This document shows positions 26,455 to 34,857 of a stretch of DNA of 64,000 nt, one piece after another. The translations under genes were made by a program, and so were the position numbers. The notes below the pieces were generated by a model, which searched no databases, had not been told where the DNA came from, and saw nothing but the letters and a program-made list of their open reading frames with translations. The DNA comes from Allobosea sp. OK403 (GTDB lineage: Bacteria > Pseudomonadota > Alphaproteobacteria > Rhizobiales > Beijerinckiaceae): positions 1 to 64,000 of the forward strand of contig NZ_FOQV01000018.1 in assembly GCF_900113835.1 (NCBI RefSeq). The letters are read 5' to 3'. The first letter of the stretch is position 1. The number at the start of each line of letters is the position of its first letter.

Positions 26455-27510
26455 ATGGAATACCGTCGTCTCGGGCGCACCGATCTCAAGGTCTCGGTGA
26501 TCTGCCTTGGAACCATGACCTATGGCGAGCAGAACACGCAGGCCGAGGGCCATGAACAGATGGACTACGCCCTCGACCAGGGCGTGAATTTCTTCGACAC
26601 GGCCGAGATGTACTCGATCCCGCCCAAGGCGGAGACGCAGGGCTCGACCGAACGGATCATCGGCAACTGGTTCAAGGCCAGGGGCAATCGCGACAAGGTG
26701 ATCCTCGCCTCCAAGGTCGTCGGGCGCGGCACCAGCGATTGGCTGCGCGACGACAAGGGCCCGACGCGCGTCACCCGCAAGCAGATCTTCGAGGCCGTCG
26801 ACAAGAGCCTGGCGCGGCTGCAGACGGACTATATCGACCTCTACCAGATCCATTTTCCCGAGAGGCCGATGCCTTGGGGCTCGAACCCGACGCGCTTCAG
26901 CAAGGCGGCCTTCGAAAAGCCGGCGGACGAAACGCCGATCGCCGAGCAGCTCGATGCCTTCGCCGAGGTCATCAAGGCCGGCAAGATCCGCCATCTCGGC
27001 CTCTCCAATGAGAGTGCCTGGGGCACGATGAGCTTCCTGCGCGATTCGGAAACGCGCGGCGGCCCGAGGGTCCAGTCGATCCAGAACGCCTACAGCCTGC
27101 TGAATCGCACTTTCGACACGGCGCTGGCCGAGGTCGCGATCCGCGAGGATGTCGGTTTGCTCGCCTATTCGCCGCTCGCCCAGGGTTTCCTCACCGGCAA
27201 ATATCTCGACGGCGCGCGACCGGCCGGAGCCCGCACCACCCTGTTCAATCGGGCGCAGCGCTATGAGACGGCAGGCGCGGAGGATGCGATCAAGCGCTAT
27301 GTCGCGCTTGCCCGCGAGGCGGGGCTCGATCCGGCGCAGATGGCGCTGGCATTCGTCAATTCGCGCTCTTTCGTGACCGCCAACATCATCGGCGCCACCA
27401 AGATGGATCAGTTGAAGACCGACATCGCCTCGATCGGCGTGACGCTTTCGTCCGAGCTTGAGGCGAAGATCGACGCGATCCACCAGCTCGTCGGCAATCC
27501 CTGCCCTTGA
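26455..27510 (+). CDS. Aldo/keto reductase, Tas-like
   Basis: 351-residue NADPH-dependent oxidoreductase of the (beta/alpha)8 aldo-keto reductase family. Catalytic residues are present: Asp and Tyr in NFFDTAEMYS, Lys in VILASKVVGRG and His in DLYQIHFPER. It also has GLSNESAWG and, at the C-terminus, TANIIGATKMDQLK for cofactor binding. Opening MEYRRLGRTDLKVSVICLGT is typical of the Tas/YghZ branch, whose physiological substrate is uncertain. Start has GGAG 10 bases upstream. Same strand as tesA with 117 bp between; a palindromic element follows the stop. Confidence 0.93.
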   Translation: MEYRRLGRTDLKVSVICLGTMTYGEQNTQAEGHEQMDYALDQGVNFFDTAEMYSIPPKAETQGSTERIIGNWFKARGNRDKVILASKVVGRGTSDWLRDDKGPTRVTRKQIFEAVDKSLARLQTDYIDLYQIHFPERPMPWGSNPTRFSKAAFEKPADETPIAEQLDAFAEVIKAGKIRHLGLSNESAWGTMSFLRDSETRGGPRVQSIQNAYSLLNRTFDTALAEVAIREDVGLLAYSPLAQGFLTGKYLDGARPAGARTTLFNRAQRYETAGAEDAIKRYVALAREAGLDPAQMALAFVNSRSFVTANIIGATKMDQLKTDIASIGVTLSSELEAKIDAIHQLVGNPCP

Positions 27511-27515
27511 TGGGT

Positions 27516-27584
27516 GACGTCATTTCCCGGGCTTGCCCGGGTATCTCCCGCCAGGGATGCTCGGGTCTTTGCCCGAGCATGACG
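27516..27584. repeat. CGGGC-type palindromic intergenic element
   Basis: Two nested hairpins: CCCGGGCTTGCCCGGG and ATGCTCGGG...CCCGAGCAT (27557-27580), bounded by GACGTCAT and ATGACG. Related elements occur at 55144-55240 and 61919-62050. REP-like, located directly after the aldo-keto reductase stop. Confidence 0.7.
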
Positions 27585-27671
27585 GGTGAGCAACGCTGCC
27601 TTGTGGACGAAGCCGGTGCTCACCCGGCTTTTCGTCTCGCCAGAGTCACAAAAAACTGGCACTGATTCGTC

Positions 27672-28250
27672 ATGCCGAGGCTGTTCACAGCTCTGGAAAT
27701 ACCCGCCGAGGTTGCCTCGGTGCTGACGCTGCATCGAGGCGGCCTCGTCGGCGCGCGCTGGATCGAGCCCGCCGATTATCACATCACCTTGCGCTTCCTT
27801 GGCGATATCGATCGCCGCATGGCCAACGACGTCGATAGCTTTCTGGCCGATCTGCAATCCTATCCCTTCCAGGTGACGCTCGATTCGCTTGGCAGCTTCG
27901 GCGGCGACAAGCCGCGCGCGGTCTTCGCCAGGGTGCAGCCGAGCCAGAAGTTGAGCGAACTCCAGGCCGATATCGAGCGATTGATGCGCCGGCTCGGCCT
28001 GCCGCCGGAGGCGCGCAAATTCGTGCCGCACGTTACCCTGGCGCGGCTGCGGGACGCCTCCCCGGTCGATGTCGCGCATTATCTCAGCCAGCACCCGATC
28101 GTCCGGCCGATCAGCTTCACGACCCGGCGGCTGGCGCTGATGTCGTCGCGCGATTCGGTCGGCGGCGGCCCCTATGTGCTGGAAGCGGCCTATCCGCTTG
28201 GACCTGCCTACCCCAACCGGCTGTCCCAGACCGGTTTCCAGCGGAGATGA
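27672..28250 (+). CDS. thpR: RNA 2',3'-cyclic phosphodiesterase (2'-5' RNA ligase family)
   Basis: 192 residues, cytoplasmic. The 2H phosphoesterase fold shows both catalytic HxTx motifs: HITL (residues about 38-41) and HVTL (about 120-123). Opens [14 protein letters not shown], as the family usually does. It hydrolyses 2',3'-cyclic phosphate RNA ends and can reversibly ligate 2'-5' in vitro; the biological RNA is not known. Its stop overlaps the ATG of the following phhB (ATGA), so the two are translationally coupled. Confidence 0.94.
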   Translation: MPRLFTALEIPAEVASVLTLHRGGLVGARWIEPADYHITLRFLGDIDRRMANDVDSFLADLQSYPFQVTLDSLGSFGGDKPRAVFARVQPSQKLSELQADIERLMRRLGLPPEARKFVPHVTLARLRDASPVDVAHYLSQHPIVRPISFTTRRLALMSSRDSVGGGPYVLEAAYPLGPAYPNRLSQTGFQRR

Positions 28251-28543
28251 CGATGCCGAAGCGATTAGGCGCGGAGGCCCGCAACGAGGCGCTGGTGACA
28301 TTGACCGGCTGGCGGCTTGTCGAAGGGCGTGAGGCGATCACGAAGCGCTTCATCTTCCGTGATTTCAGCGAGGCCTTCGGCTGGATGACGCGCGTCGCGC
28401 TACTGGCCGAGAAGATGGACCATCATCCGGAATGGTCGAATGTCTACAAGACCGTCGAGGTCACGCTGGCGACGCATGACGCCGGCGGCCTGACTGAGCT
28501 CGACGTCAAGCTCGCCCGCGCCATGGACGCGCTGGCGGGCTGA
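28247..28543 (+). CDS. phhB: Pterin-4a-carbinolamine dehydratase
   Basis: 98 residues (96 if the second ATG at 28253 is used, which is better spaced from CGGAG). Recycles the 4a-hydroxytetrahydropterin made by aromatic amino-acid hydroxylases. The active-site signature is complete: [18 protein letters not shown] followed by the distal [11 protein letters not shown]. No phenylalanine hydroxylase gene is nearby, and such stand-alone copies also exist as moonlighting or cofactor-repair proteins. Coupled to thpR by a 4-base overlap. Confidence 0.94.
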   Translation: MTMPKRLGAEARNEALVTLTGWRLVEGREAITKRFIFRDFSEAFGWMTRVALLAEKMDHHPEWSNVYKTVEVTLATHDAGGLTELDVKLARAMDALAG

Positions 28544-28544
28544 G

Positions 28545-28612
28545 ACCCATCAGGACCGCGCCGTTATCCCGGATCTGCGCCGCTCCGCGGCTTGTCCAGG
28601 GTGACGGGGAGG
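28545..28612. repeat. Degenerate CGGGC-type intergenic element
   Basis: GTTATCCCGGATCTGCGCCGC...GCGGCTTGTCCAGGGTGACGG with a GCGCCGCTCCGCGGC core palindrome, right after phhB. Weakly related to the REP-like elements elsewhere in the window. Confidence 0.35.
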
Positions 28613-28634
28613 TTCCTGGCCAAGGCTGAACTCG

Positions 28635-29849
28635 TCAGCCCTTGCCGGTGTTCGACCAGGCGACGAGGCGGCGGGTCACCGGCTCCGGCAGGTTCCGGAC
28701 GGCGGCCCGCAGCGTCGGGCGCAGATGGCGCAGCCCGAGCCGGCAGACCAGGCGGCCCCACCAAGACAGCGGTAGCATCGAATCGCTCACCACGGTCTGC
28801 CCATCGGCATGCTCGAGCTTGTAGGCGTCGGCCGGGGCCAGCAGATCAAACAGCGTGTTGCCGCGCGCCTTGGCGGCGGCGAAGCTGCGATGCACCAGGA
28901 TGCCGCCGACGCCGCCTCGCTCATGGTCGGGATGGGTCGCGATGACGTGGCCGAAGCTCACCTGCTTGCAGTCGAGCGCGAGGTCGATGCCGATCGCCTG
29001 GTCATCGCAGCGAATCACGGCGATCCGGAGTGGCGAGCCGCCCTCGGCGTCGCCGGCGAGATCGTGGAAAAAGGCAGCAAAGCGCGGATCGGCGACGGTC
29101 GGTGCGACGATACCGTGCCGGGTCAGTGCCACCTGCTTCATGGCGATCGCCTCGGCGGCGAGCACTGCGGCCTGCGGGCCTGGGTCCAGCGTTGTAAAGG
29201 AGATGTCGCCGCGCTCGCTCAAACGGCGCAAGCGCCTGCGATGGTTCGAGCGCTCGCGCGCGGCGTAGACGGCGCTGGGGCCTTCCCGGCCGACGCGCAG
29301 GTCGAGATCGGCGTAGGGCGCCTCGCGCTGCTCAAGCAGGATCGCATCGCCCGGCATTCCGGTGGAGGCAAGGGCGGCATCGGTACGCAGCTTGCGCAAT
29401 TCGAACAGGTCGGCGCGCAGCCCGCGGACCGCCGCCCAGCCGGCCTGCAACAGCTCGGCTTCATGACCGGTACGCTCGACGAGCACGTCGCCGAACTGCG
29501 CGACCGGTACGCCCATGAAGCGCAGGATGGTCATACCGAAGCGGCGTTGGGTGATCAGCGGCCAGACCATGACGAGTCGGCCTCCGCGCCTGGCCGTGAC
29601 GATGCTGAGGCGGCTGCCGGCTTCGAGGTAGTGCTGCGCCCAATGGCGCAGGAAGACATGGCTCTGGAAGACCTGCTGCGGCAAAGCGGCGCGGGCGAAG
29701 AGCGCATCCCATTCGGGCTGCAGCGCCAGGAAGCCGCCATGCTCGCTGACGATGTCGATGGCGGGCGCACCATCGCGTGTGGCCGGGGCCGCCATGCTGG
29801 GCGCAGGCGGCTCGATGCATTTGGTACGCAGCGCGGTGAGGACGGCCAT
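28635..29849 (-). CDS. GNAT/CelD-like (FemAB-type) acyltransferase of unknown substrate
   Basis: 404 residues. A first conserved region (GFLALQPEWDALFARAALPQ, about residues 35-54) and a C-terminal GNAT half with RFAAFFHDLA, DDQAIGIDLALDCKQVSFG and GVGGILVHRSFAAAK are the pattern of the CelD/BcsL-type acetyltransferases, which resemble FemAB peptidyltransferases. No membrane segment. Its ATG shares one base with the stop of the upstream DUF6875 gene (TGATG), so they are a coupled pair. CelD-like proteins occur in polysaccharide and lipid modification loci, but no such genes are adjacent here. Confidence 0.8.
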   Translation of the reverse strand: MAVLTALRTKCIEPPAPSMAAPATRDGAPAIDIVSEHGGFLALQPEWDALFARAALPQQVFQSHVFLRHWAQHYLEAGSRLSIVTARRGGRLVMVWPLITQRRFGMTILRFMGVPVAQFGDVLVERTGHEAELLQAGWAAVRGLRADLFELRKLRTDAALASTGMPGDAILLEQREAPYADLDLRVGREGPSAVYAARERSNHRRRLRRLSERGDISFTTLDPGPQAAVLAAEAIAMKQVALTRHGIVAPTVADPRFAAFFHDLAGDAEGGSPLRIAVIRCDDQAIGIDLALDCKQVSFGHVIATHPDHERGGVGGILVHRSFAAAKARGNTLFDLLAPADAYKLEHADGQTVVSDSMLPLSWWGRLVCRLGLRHLRPTLRAAVRNLPEPVTRRLVAWSNTGKG

Positions 29850-30514
29850 CAGGCGCCGGTCCGGACATGCGAGATCAAGCGTTTCACGCCCGCCAGCGGG
29901 AAGCGCAGGAGATAGGGCGCAAGCAGGAGCGGGTGGCGGGCTGCGAAGGGAGCGTCCTGCTCGACCATGTGGCGGATGGCGAGCACCGGTAAAGGCGCGC
30001 GCAGCGGCCGGAATTCGGGGTTCCACAGTCCTGGCGCGTCGGAATCGGCATACATCAGCCCGATCATGCGGTTGCGGGTAAGCGAATAGAATCTGTGGCG
30101 CTTCTGGATGCGCTTGAGCATCGCGATGCCGTCGGGCGCAGCGCAGGCGGGAAAGCCGATGATCACGGTGCGGAAATGCGCCATGGCCGGCTTGGCGGGA
30201 ATCGCGTTCAGCGCCTTGAAACCGTCGCGCAGCAGCGTGAAGACCGCCTCTTCGTCCCCGGGGCCGGCATCGCTGATGCTGAGACGCACCGTGTCGAGCT
30301 TGGCGGCCTGACGGGTGAATGGGCAGACTGCGCCGGTGCGGCCGAGATCGGCATGAGCGCTCATCAGATAGCTCTCGACCCAGCCGAGCAAGATCGACAG
30401 CGCTGTTCCGGTTTGGCCAGCGCAGCGGGAGCGCGCTTCGGGCAATGTCAGAAGAGGACGTGCAGTTGGACCGACCGACATTGGAGTGTCGGCCGCGCTG
30501 ATTGTCTGATGCAT
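29849..30514 (-). CDS. DUF6875-like protein
   Basis: 221 residues, predicted soluble. The recognisable parts are WVESYLMSAHADLGRTGAVC followed by PFTRQAA (residues about 45-72), with a CPF motif, and AMLKRIQKRHRFYSLTRNRM with a downstream GLMYADSDAPGLWNPEFRPL block; I associate these with the DUF6875 family, whose function is unknown. Start chosen at 30514 (MHQTISAADTPMS, CGGGGCC upstream); a GTG 45 bp earlier is possible. Translationally coupled to a CelD/GNAT-like acyltransferase, so they likely act in the same pathway. Confidence 0.7.
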   Translation of the reverse strand: MHQTISAADTPMSVGPTARPLLTLPEARSRCAGQTGTALSILLGWVESYLMSAHADLGRTGAVCPFTRQAAKLDTVRLSISDAGPGDEEAVFTLLRDGFKALNAIPAKPAMAHFRTVIIGFPACAAPDGIAMLKRIQKRHRFYSLTRNRMIGLMYADSDAPGLWNPEFRPLRAPLPVLAIRHMVEQDAPFAARHPLLLAPYLLRFPLAGVKRLISHVRTGA

Positions 30515-30604
30515 GGCCCCGCCCGGCTTTGATGTCGGGGCGGGTTTTAATGGGTACACGTTAGGGAAGGGTTTCCCGCAACCTCCGGTAGCCGATGAAC
30601 GGCG

Positions 30605-31372
30605 TTAGGATTTTGTAAAAGATTTTGTCCAGCCGCAGAGCGAAAGCGCCTCCTGCATATGCTCCGGCGGCGGGGCCTCGACATGGATCGGCGCGCGTTT
30701 GCGGTAGAGCGGGATCGTGATGCTGCGGGCATGTAATTGCAGCCCCGGCCCGCCCTCGCGCGGCGCCGTGCCGTAGATTTCGTCGCCGAGCATCGGCCAG
30801 CCGGACGCCGCGCAATGCACACGCAATTGATGGGTGCGACCGGTCAAGGGCTCCAGAGCGAGCCAGGCGAGCGGCCCGGTCTCGTTGGCACCACGTCCGA
30901 GCACACGGAAACGTGTCTGCGAGGGCAGGCCTTCGGGGTCGACCTTCATCCACCAGCCGCGATCGGGCGCGCGCTTGCCGAGGGCCAAGTCGATCAGACC
31001 TTGGTCGCGAGCGGGATCTCCCTGCACGATCGCCCAATAGGTCTTGTCGATGCGGCCCTCACGGAACATCTGATTGAGTTCGGCCATGGCGCGGGGATGG
31101 CGGCCGAGCACGAGGCAACCGGAGGTGTCCTTGTCGAGCCGATGCGCGGCCTCGGGCCGGCGCGGCAGGCCGAAGCGCAGCGCGTCGAGGTGATCGGTGA
31201 GGACCGGGATGACGCGGCGTTTGGCCTGGGGACCGCGATGCGAGGGTAGGCCCGCCGGCTTGTCGATGACCAGCATCATGGCGTCGCGATAGAGCAGCGG
31301 GACGGGAAGCTCGGAATCCGGCGTCGCGTCCGGCGTCCCTTGCGAAATTTCTGGTTGATCGGGCGCGGTCAT
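30605..31372 (-). CDS. RluA-family pseudouridine synthase
   Basis: 255 residues. Isomerises a uridine of rRNA or tRNA. Signature motif AHRLDKDTSGCLVLGRH with the catalytic Asp (around residues 76-92), preceded by VIDKPAGLPSHRGP and followed by PLTGRTHQLRVHCA. There is no S4 domain, so it is of the compact RluA/TruC/YlyB kind; which uridine is modified cannot be told. Divergent from ftsY with a long palindromic repeat in between. Confidence 0.93.
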   Translation of the reverse strand: MTAPDQPEISQGTPDATPDSELPVPLLYRDAMMLVIDKPAGLPSHRGPQAKRRVIPVLTDHLDALRFGLPRRPEAAHRLDKDTSGCLVLGRHPRAMAELNQMFREGRIDKTYWAIVQGDPARDQGLIDLALGKRAPDRGWWMKVDPEGLPSQTRFRVLGRGANETGPLAWLALEPLTGRTHQLRVHCAASGWPMLGDEIYGTAPREGGPGLQLHARSITIPLYRKRAPIHVEAPPPEHMQEALSLCGWTKSFTKS

Positions 31373-31381
31373 GGCATTGCG

Positions 31382-31510
31382 CTAGAGCAGGATGCGAAAA
31401 AGTGGGAACCGGTTTTTCGCATCGATCCTGCTCTAACTCTTAGATGAGAGACGGATTCAGACGTCAGATGGGATCACTTCGTGAGCCCTTCTGACATCAT
31501 CCGGCTCTAG
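31382..31510. repeat. Repeat family A, copy 1 (full-length, two hairpins)
   Basis: First module AGAGCAGGATGCGAAAAAGT...CGATCCTGCTCT (31384-31434) is a long palindrome around GGGAACCGGTTTTTCGC; second module contains GTCAGATGGGATCAC / GTGAGCCCTTCTGAC. The whole is bounded by CTAGAGC and GCTCTAG. Same family at 41676, 42429 and 63662 in the opposite orientation, and a diverged one at 63322. Sits between rluA and ftsY, within their promoter region. Confidence 0.9.
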
Positions 31511-31566
31511 CGAAGGCGGCCGGACGACGCAACCTCTAGGCGCGGCGCGGTCGGACGACAGGACGG

Positions 31567-32781
31567 ATGATGAGCGAGACGCAACCGAAGAAACGCGGTT
31601 TCTTTTCCAGGCTTTTCGGCGGTGAGGACGAGCAGGCGAAGCCGGCGGAGCACCCCGGCGCGCCCGCCCCGCAGGCGGCGCCGGAGCCGGAACCTGACGC
31701 GCTGATCGCACCCGACCTGCTGATGGGCGAGGCCGCGCCCTTGCCGATCGCGATGCCGGAGTCCGCGCCGGTGCAAGCCCCTCCGGTCATCGCACCTCCA
31801 GTCATGGCGCCTCCAATCACGGCTTCCCCGCCGGTGGTCGCCGCGCCGGAGCCGAAGCGGAGCTGGTGGCGCAGGCTGACCGAGGGGCTGTCGCGGACCT
31901 CCTCGGCGCTCACCACCGGGATCACGGACCTCTTCACCAAGCGCAAGCTCGACGCCGGCACGCTCGAAGACCTCGAGGACATCCTGATCCAGGCCGATCT
32001 GGGTCTCGCGACCTCGGCTCGCATCGCCAAGGCGGTCGGCGAGGGGCGCTACGACAAGCAGATCGATCCGGCTGAGGTGAAGGCGATCCTGGCGCGCGAG
32101 GTCGAGGCGATCCTCACCCCCGTGGCCTTGCCGCTGGCGATCGACGCCACGAAAAAGCCGTTCGTGATCCTGATGGTCGGCGTCAACGGTTCGGGCAAGA
32201 CGACGACGATCGGCAAGCTCGCGGCCAAGTTCAGAGCTGAGGGCAAATCCGTGATGCTCGCTGCCGGCGACACCTTCCGCGCTGCCGCGATCGAGCAGCT
32301 CAAGGTCTGGGGCGAGCGCACCGGGGCCGAGGTCATCTCCGGCCAGCAGGGCGCGGATGCGTCGGGCCTGGCCTACGAGGCCTTGCAGAAGGCCAAGGCC
32401 ACTGGGGCCGACGTGCTGCTGGTCGATACCGCCGGGCGGCTGCAGAACAAGACGGGATTGATGGACGAACTTGCCAAGGTGGTCCGCGTCATTCGCAAGA
32501 TGGATCCGGAAGCCCCGCATGCGGCGCTGCTCGTGCTCGATGCGACGGTGGGGCAGAATGCGCTCGCCCAGGTCGAGGCGTTCCAGCACACCGCTGGCGT
32601 CACCGGGCTGGTCATGACCAAGCTCGACGGTACGGCGCGCGGTGGCATCCTGGTGGCGCTGGCGGCGAAATTCGGCCTGCCGGTGCATTTCATCGGCGTC
32701 GGCGAGAGCGTCGACGATCTGGAGCCGTTCTCGGCACAGGAATTCGCCCGCGCGGTCGCGGGATTGGGAGAAGCAGCGTGA
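31567..32781 (+). CDS. ftsY: Signal recognition particle receptor FtsY
   Basis: 404 residues. SRP receptor GTPase that delivers ribosome-nascent chains to the Sec translocon. A variable acidic, Pro/Ala-rich A-domain (about residues 15-95) precedes the N-domain (SWWRRLTEGLSRTSSALTTG) and the G-domain with GVNGSGKTTTIGKLAAKF (G1), DTFRAAAIEQL, DTAGRLQNK (G3), TKLDGTARGG (G4) and a closing FIGVGESVDDLEPF. An alternative start is the next codon, also ATG. The yciB stop-start overlap downstream makes ftsY-yciB one operon. Confidence 0.97.
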   Translation: MMSETQPKKRGFFSRLFGGEDEQAKPAEHPGAPAPQAAPEPEPDALIAPDLLMGEAAPLPIAMPESAPVQAPPVIAPPVMAPPITASPPVVAAPEPKRSWWRRLTEGLSRTSSALTTGITDLFTKRKLDAGTLEDLEDILIQADLGLATSARIAKAVGEGRYDKQIDPAEVKAILAREVEAILTPVALPLAIDATKKPFVILMVGVNGSGKTTTIGKLAAKFRAEGKSVMLAAGDTFRAAAIEQLKVWGERTGAEVISGQQGADASGLAYEALQKAKATGADVLLVDTAGRLQNKTGLMDELAKVVRVIRKMDPEAPHAALLVLDATVGQNALAQVEAFQHTAGVTGLVMTKLDGTARGGILVALAAKFGLPVHFIGVGESVDDLEPFSAQEFARAVAGLGEAA

Positions 32782-33401
32782 GCGAGAATGTGGTCGAGGC
32801 GAAGCCGGGCAAAAGCGTCAACCCGCTGCTCAAGCTTGCGCTCGAATTTGGGCCGTTGGCGATCTTCTTCTTCGCCAACTCCTATGGCGACCGGCTCTTT
32901 GGTGTCGCGCCGGACCGGCGCATCTTCGTTGCGACCGGTATCTTCATCGCCGCCTCGCTGGTGGCACTGGCGCTGTCGCGGATCGTGCTGGGCTATCTGC
33001 CGCGCATGGCGATCGTCAACGCCGTGGTGGTCAGTGTCTTCGGCGGACTGACGATCGCGCTCGACGACGCCTTCTTCATCAAGGTCAAGCCGACCATCGT
33101 GAACGCGCTATTCGGCTGCGTACTGCTGGGCGGCCTGTTCTTTGGCCGCTCGCTGCTGGCGCTGGTGCTGGAGACGGTGCTCCAGCTCGACGCGGAAGGC
33201 TGGCGCAAGCTGACCTTCCGCTGGGGTCTGTTCTTCTTCGTGCTGGCAGCTCTGAACGAGGTGGTCTGGCGCACGCAGACGCAGGATTTCTGGGTTGCCT
33301 TCAAGGTCTGGGGCGTGATGCCGCTGACCATGGCCTTTGCGCTCGCGCAGACGCCATTGATCCTGAAGCATGAGCTGAAGCCGGCGAAGACCGAGGAGTA
33401 G
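32778..33401 (+). CDS. yciB: Inner-membrane septation protein A (YciB/IspZ)
   Basis: 207 residues, five or six membrane helices, starting with GTG that overlaps the ftsY stop (GTGA). Family features: LKLALEFGPLAIFFFANSYG, FIKVKPTIVNALFGCVL and AALNEVVWRTQTQDFWVAFK, all hallmarks of the YciB/septation-protein family needed for cell-envelope integrity and normal division. Cotranscribed with ftsY, an arrangement found widely in alphaproteobacteria. Confidence 0.95.
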   Translation: MSENVVEAKPGKSVNPLLKLALEFGPLAIFFFANSYGDRLFGVAPDRRIFVATGIFIAASLVALALSRIVLGYLPRMAIVNAVVVSVFGGLTIALDDAFFIKVKPTIVNALFGCVLLGGLFFGRSLLALVLETVLQLDAEGWRKLTFRWGLFFFVLAALNEVVWRTQTQDFWVAFKVWGVMPLTMAFALAQTPLILKHELKPAKTEE

Positions 33402-33540
33402 CAGGCGGCCTCGCGAGCTGGTTGCTCCCGTAAATTGGGCTTGCGCCATGCCATGGGCGCATCGTGGGCTTGCCCTGCGAGGCGGGGTTACAGGTTGCGA
33501 TCGGCGGATATCGAGGCTCTGCTGACCTCACTCAGGCAGT

Positions 33541-33591
33541 TTGACAACCAAGGTCTGTCGACAACGAAGACCTGTCGACAACCAAGACCTG
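33541..33591. repeat. Three tandem 17-bp repeats upstream of a secreted esterase
   Basis: Units TTGACAACCAAGGTCTG, TCGACAACGAAGACCTG and TCGACAACCAAGACCTG follow each other exactly. The last ends 17 bp before the esterase start. TTGACA in the first unit resembles a -35 hexamer. No purpose known; could be a tandem operator. Confidence 0.8.
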
Positions 33592-33608
33592 AGACGGAGG
33601 TAACGCCC

Positions 33609-34727
33609 ATGCCGTCACTTCGTTTTCCGTCGCTTGCCCTCATCTTCGCTATCAGTGGTTCCATAGCCGCCTGGGCCCAGGCGGTTCCGGCCCCGCAGGC
33701 TGCGCCGCCGGCCAGTTTCGCTGCCGAACAAGCTGCCGCCAACGCCGCGGATGGTCCGCGCAGGACGCCGCCGCGCAGCTTCCCGGTGCCGACCGAGGAG
33801 GTCAGCCCGGAGATGCGCAAGCTGATCGCCCTGCCGTTCCCGCCGCATATGGACGCTGCGCCCAAGAGCGCCGCCGAATGGAAGGACTTGGTCGACAGGC
33901 GCGCCAAGCTCGCCATCGCCGCCCTGCCGGCGCTGAAGGAGAAGCTGAAGGTCAATGTCCAGCCTGCCGTGATCGGCGGCGTGAAGGCCTTCATCGTCAC
34001 GCCCAGGACGATCCCGCGCGCCAACCGGGACCGGCTGCTCGTCCATGTCCATGGCGGCGGCTATGTCTTCGGGCCGGGAGAGGCGGCGCTGCCGGAAGCG
34101 ATCCTGCTCGCCGGCTTCGGCGGCTACAAGGTGATCTCGGTCGATTACCGCATGCCGCCCGATGCGCCTTATCCCGCCGCGATGGACGACGCCATGGCGG
34201 TCTGGAAGGCGGCGACCAAGATGGCCAAGCCTCGCAACATGGCGATCTTCGGCACCTCGACCGGTGGCGCGATGACGCTCGCCATGGTCCTGCGCGCCAA
34301 GGCGGAGAGGCTGCCGCTACCGGGGGCGATCGCGCCGGGCACGCCCTGGTCGGACATTGCCAAGATCGGCGACAGCTACGCCACCAATGAATGGGTCGAC
34401 AATGTCCTGGTGACCTGGGACGGCTGGCTCGGGCGCGCGGCCTTGCTCTACGCCAATGGCCACGATCTGAAGGATCCGCAGCTCTCGCCGATCTATGGCG
34501 ATTTCCACGGCTTTCCGCCGACCATCCTGACCTCGGGCACGCGCGACCTGTTCCTGTCGAACACGGTCCGGACCCATCGCAAGCTGCGCCGCGCCGGCGT
34601 CGTCGCCGACCTCAACGTCTATGAGGGCCAGAGCCATGCACAGTATGGCGCGGATATGAACGCCCCCGAGACGAAAGAGGCCTTCACCGATATCGCCAAA
34701 TTCTTCGACCGCCATCTCGGGCGATAG
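33609..34727 (+). CDS. Secreted alpha/beta hydrolase, HSL/fold-3 type esterase
   Basis: 372 residues. A signal peptide (LIFAISGSIAAWAQA) and a proline/alanine-rich spacer precede a hydrolase domain with the oxyanion-hole HGGGYVFGPG (about residues 140-149), the nucleophile in GTSTGGAMT (replacing the usual GDSAGG), SVDYRMPPDAPYPAA, and the acid and His in SGTRDLFLSNT and GQSHAQYG. This is the hormone-sensitive-lipase family pattern. Start behind GGAGG at 8 bases. Preceded by three 17-bp tandem repeats. Substrate unknown; probably short-chain esters in the periplasm. Confidence 0.88.
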   Translation: MPSLRFPSLALIFAISGSIAAWAQAVPAPQAAPPASFAAEQAAANAADGPRRTPPRSFPVPTEEVSPEMRKLIALPFPPHMDAAPKSAAEWKDLVDRRAKLAIAALPALKEKLKVNVQPAVIGGVKAFIVTPRTIPRANRDRLLVHVHGGGYVFGPGEAALPEAILLAGFGGYKVISVDYRMPPDAPYPAAMDDAMAVWKAATKMAKPRNMAIFGTSTGGAMTLAMVLRAKAERLPLPGAIAPGTPWSDIAKIGDSYATNEWVDNVLVTWDGWLGRAALLYANGHDLKDPQLSPIYGDFHGFPPTILTSGTRDLFLSNTVRTHRKLRRAGVVADLNVYEGQSHAQYGADMNAPETKEAFTDIAKFFDRHLGR

Positions 34728-34810
34728 AGCCCGTTGTCTCGGTACCGATCACAGCGTCATTCCGGGCCTCTGCTTCCTACGCCCGGGATTCGATCTTGGG
34801 CCTGATCTTG

Positions 34811-34847
34811 CCATTTGGCATTTTATGTATTATTCGATGCCAAATGG
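34811..34847. promoter_or_regulatory. Operator palindrome of the Xre-RES module
   Basis: CCATTTGGCAT, 15 bases, ATGCCAAATGG: a perfect 11-bp inverted repeat ending 10 bp before the antitoxin start and overlapping the likely promoter (AT-rich TATGTATTAT inside). Typical of autorepressed toxin-antitoxin operons. Confidence 0.75.
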
Positions 34848-34857
34848 AGATTGCGTC

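Noticed and set aside
31382-31510. Repeat family A considered as an insertion sequence or CRISPR
   Set aside because: No transposase frame, no target duplications, copies are isolated and palindromic with no regular spacers.
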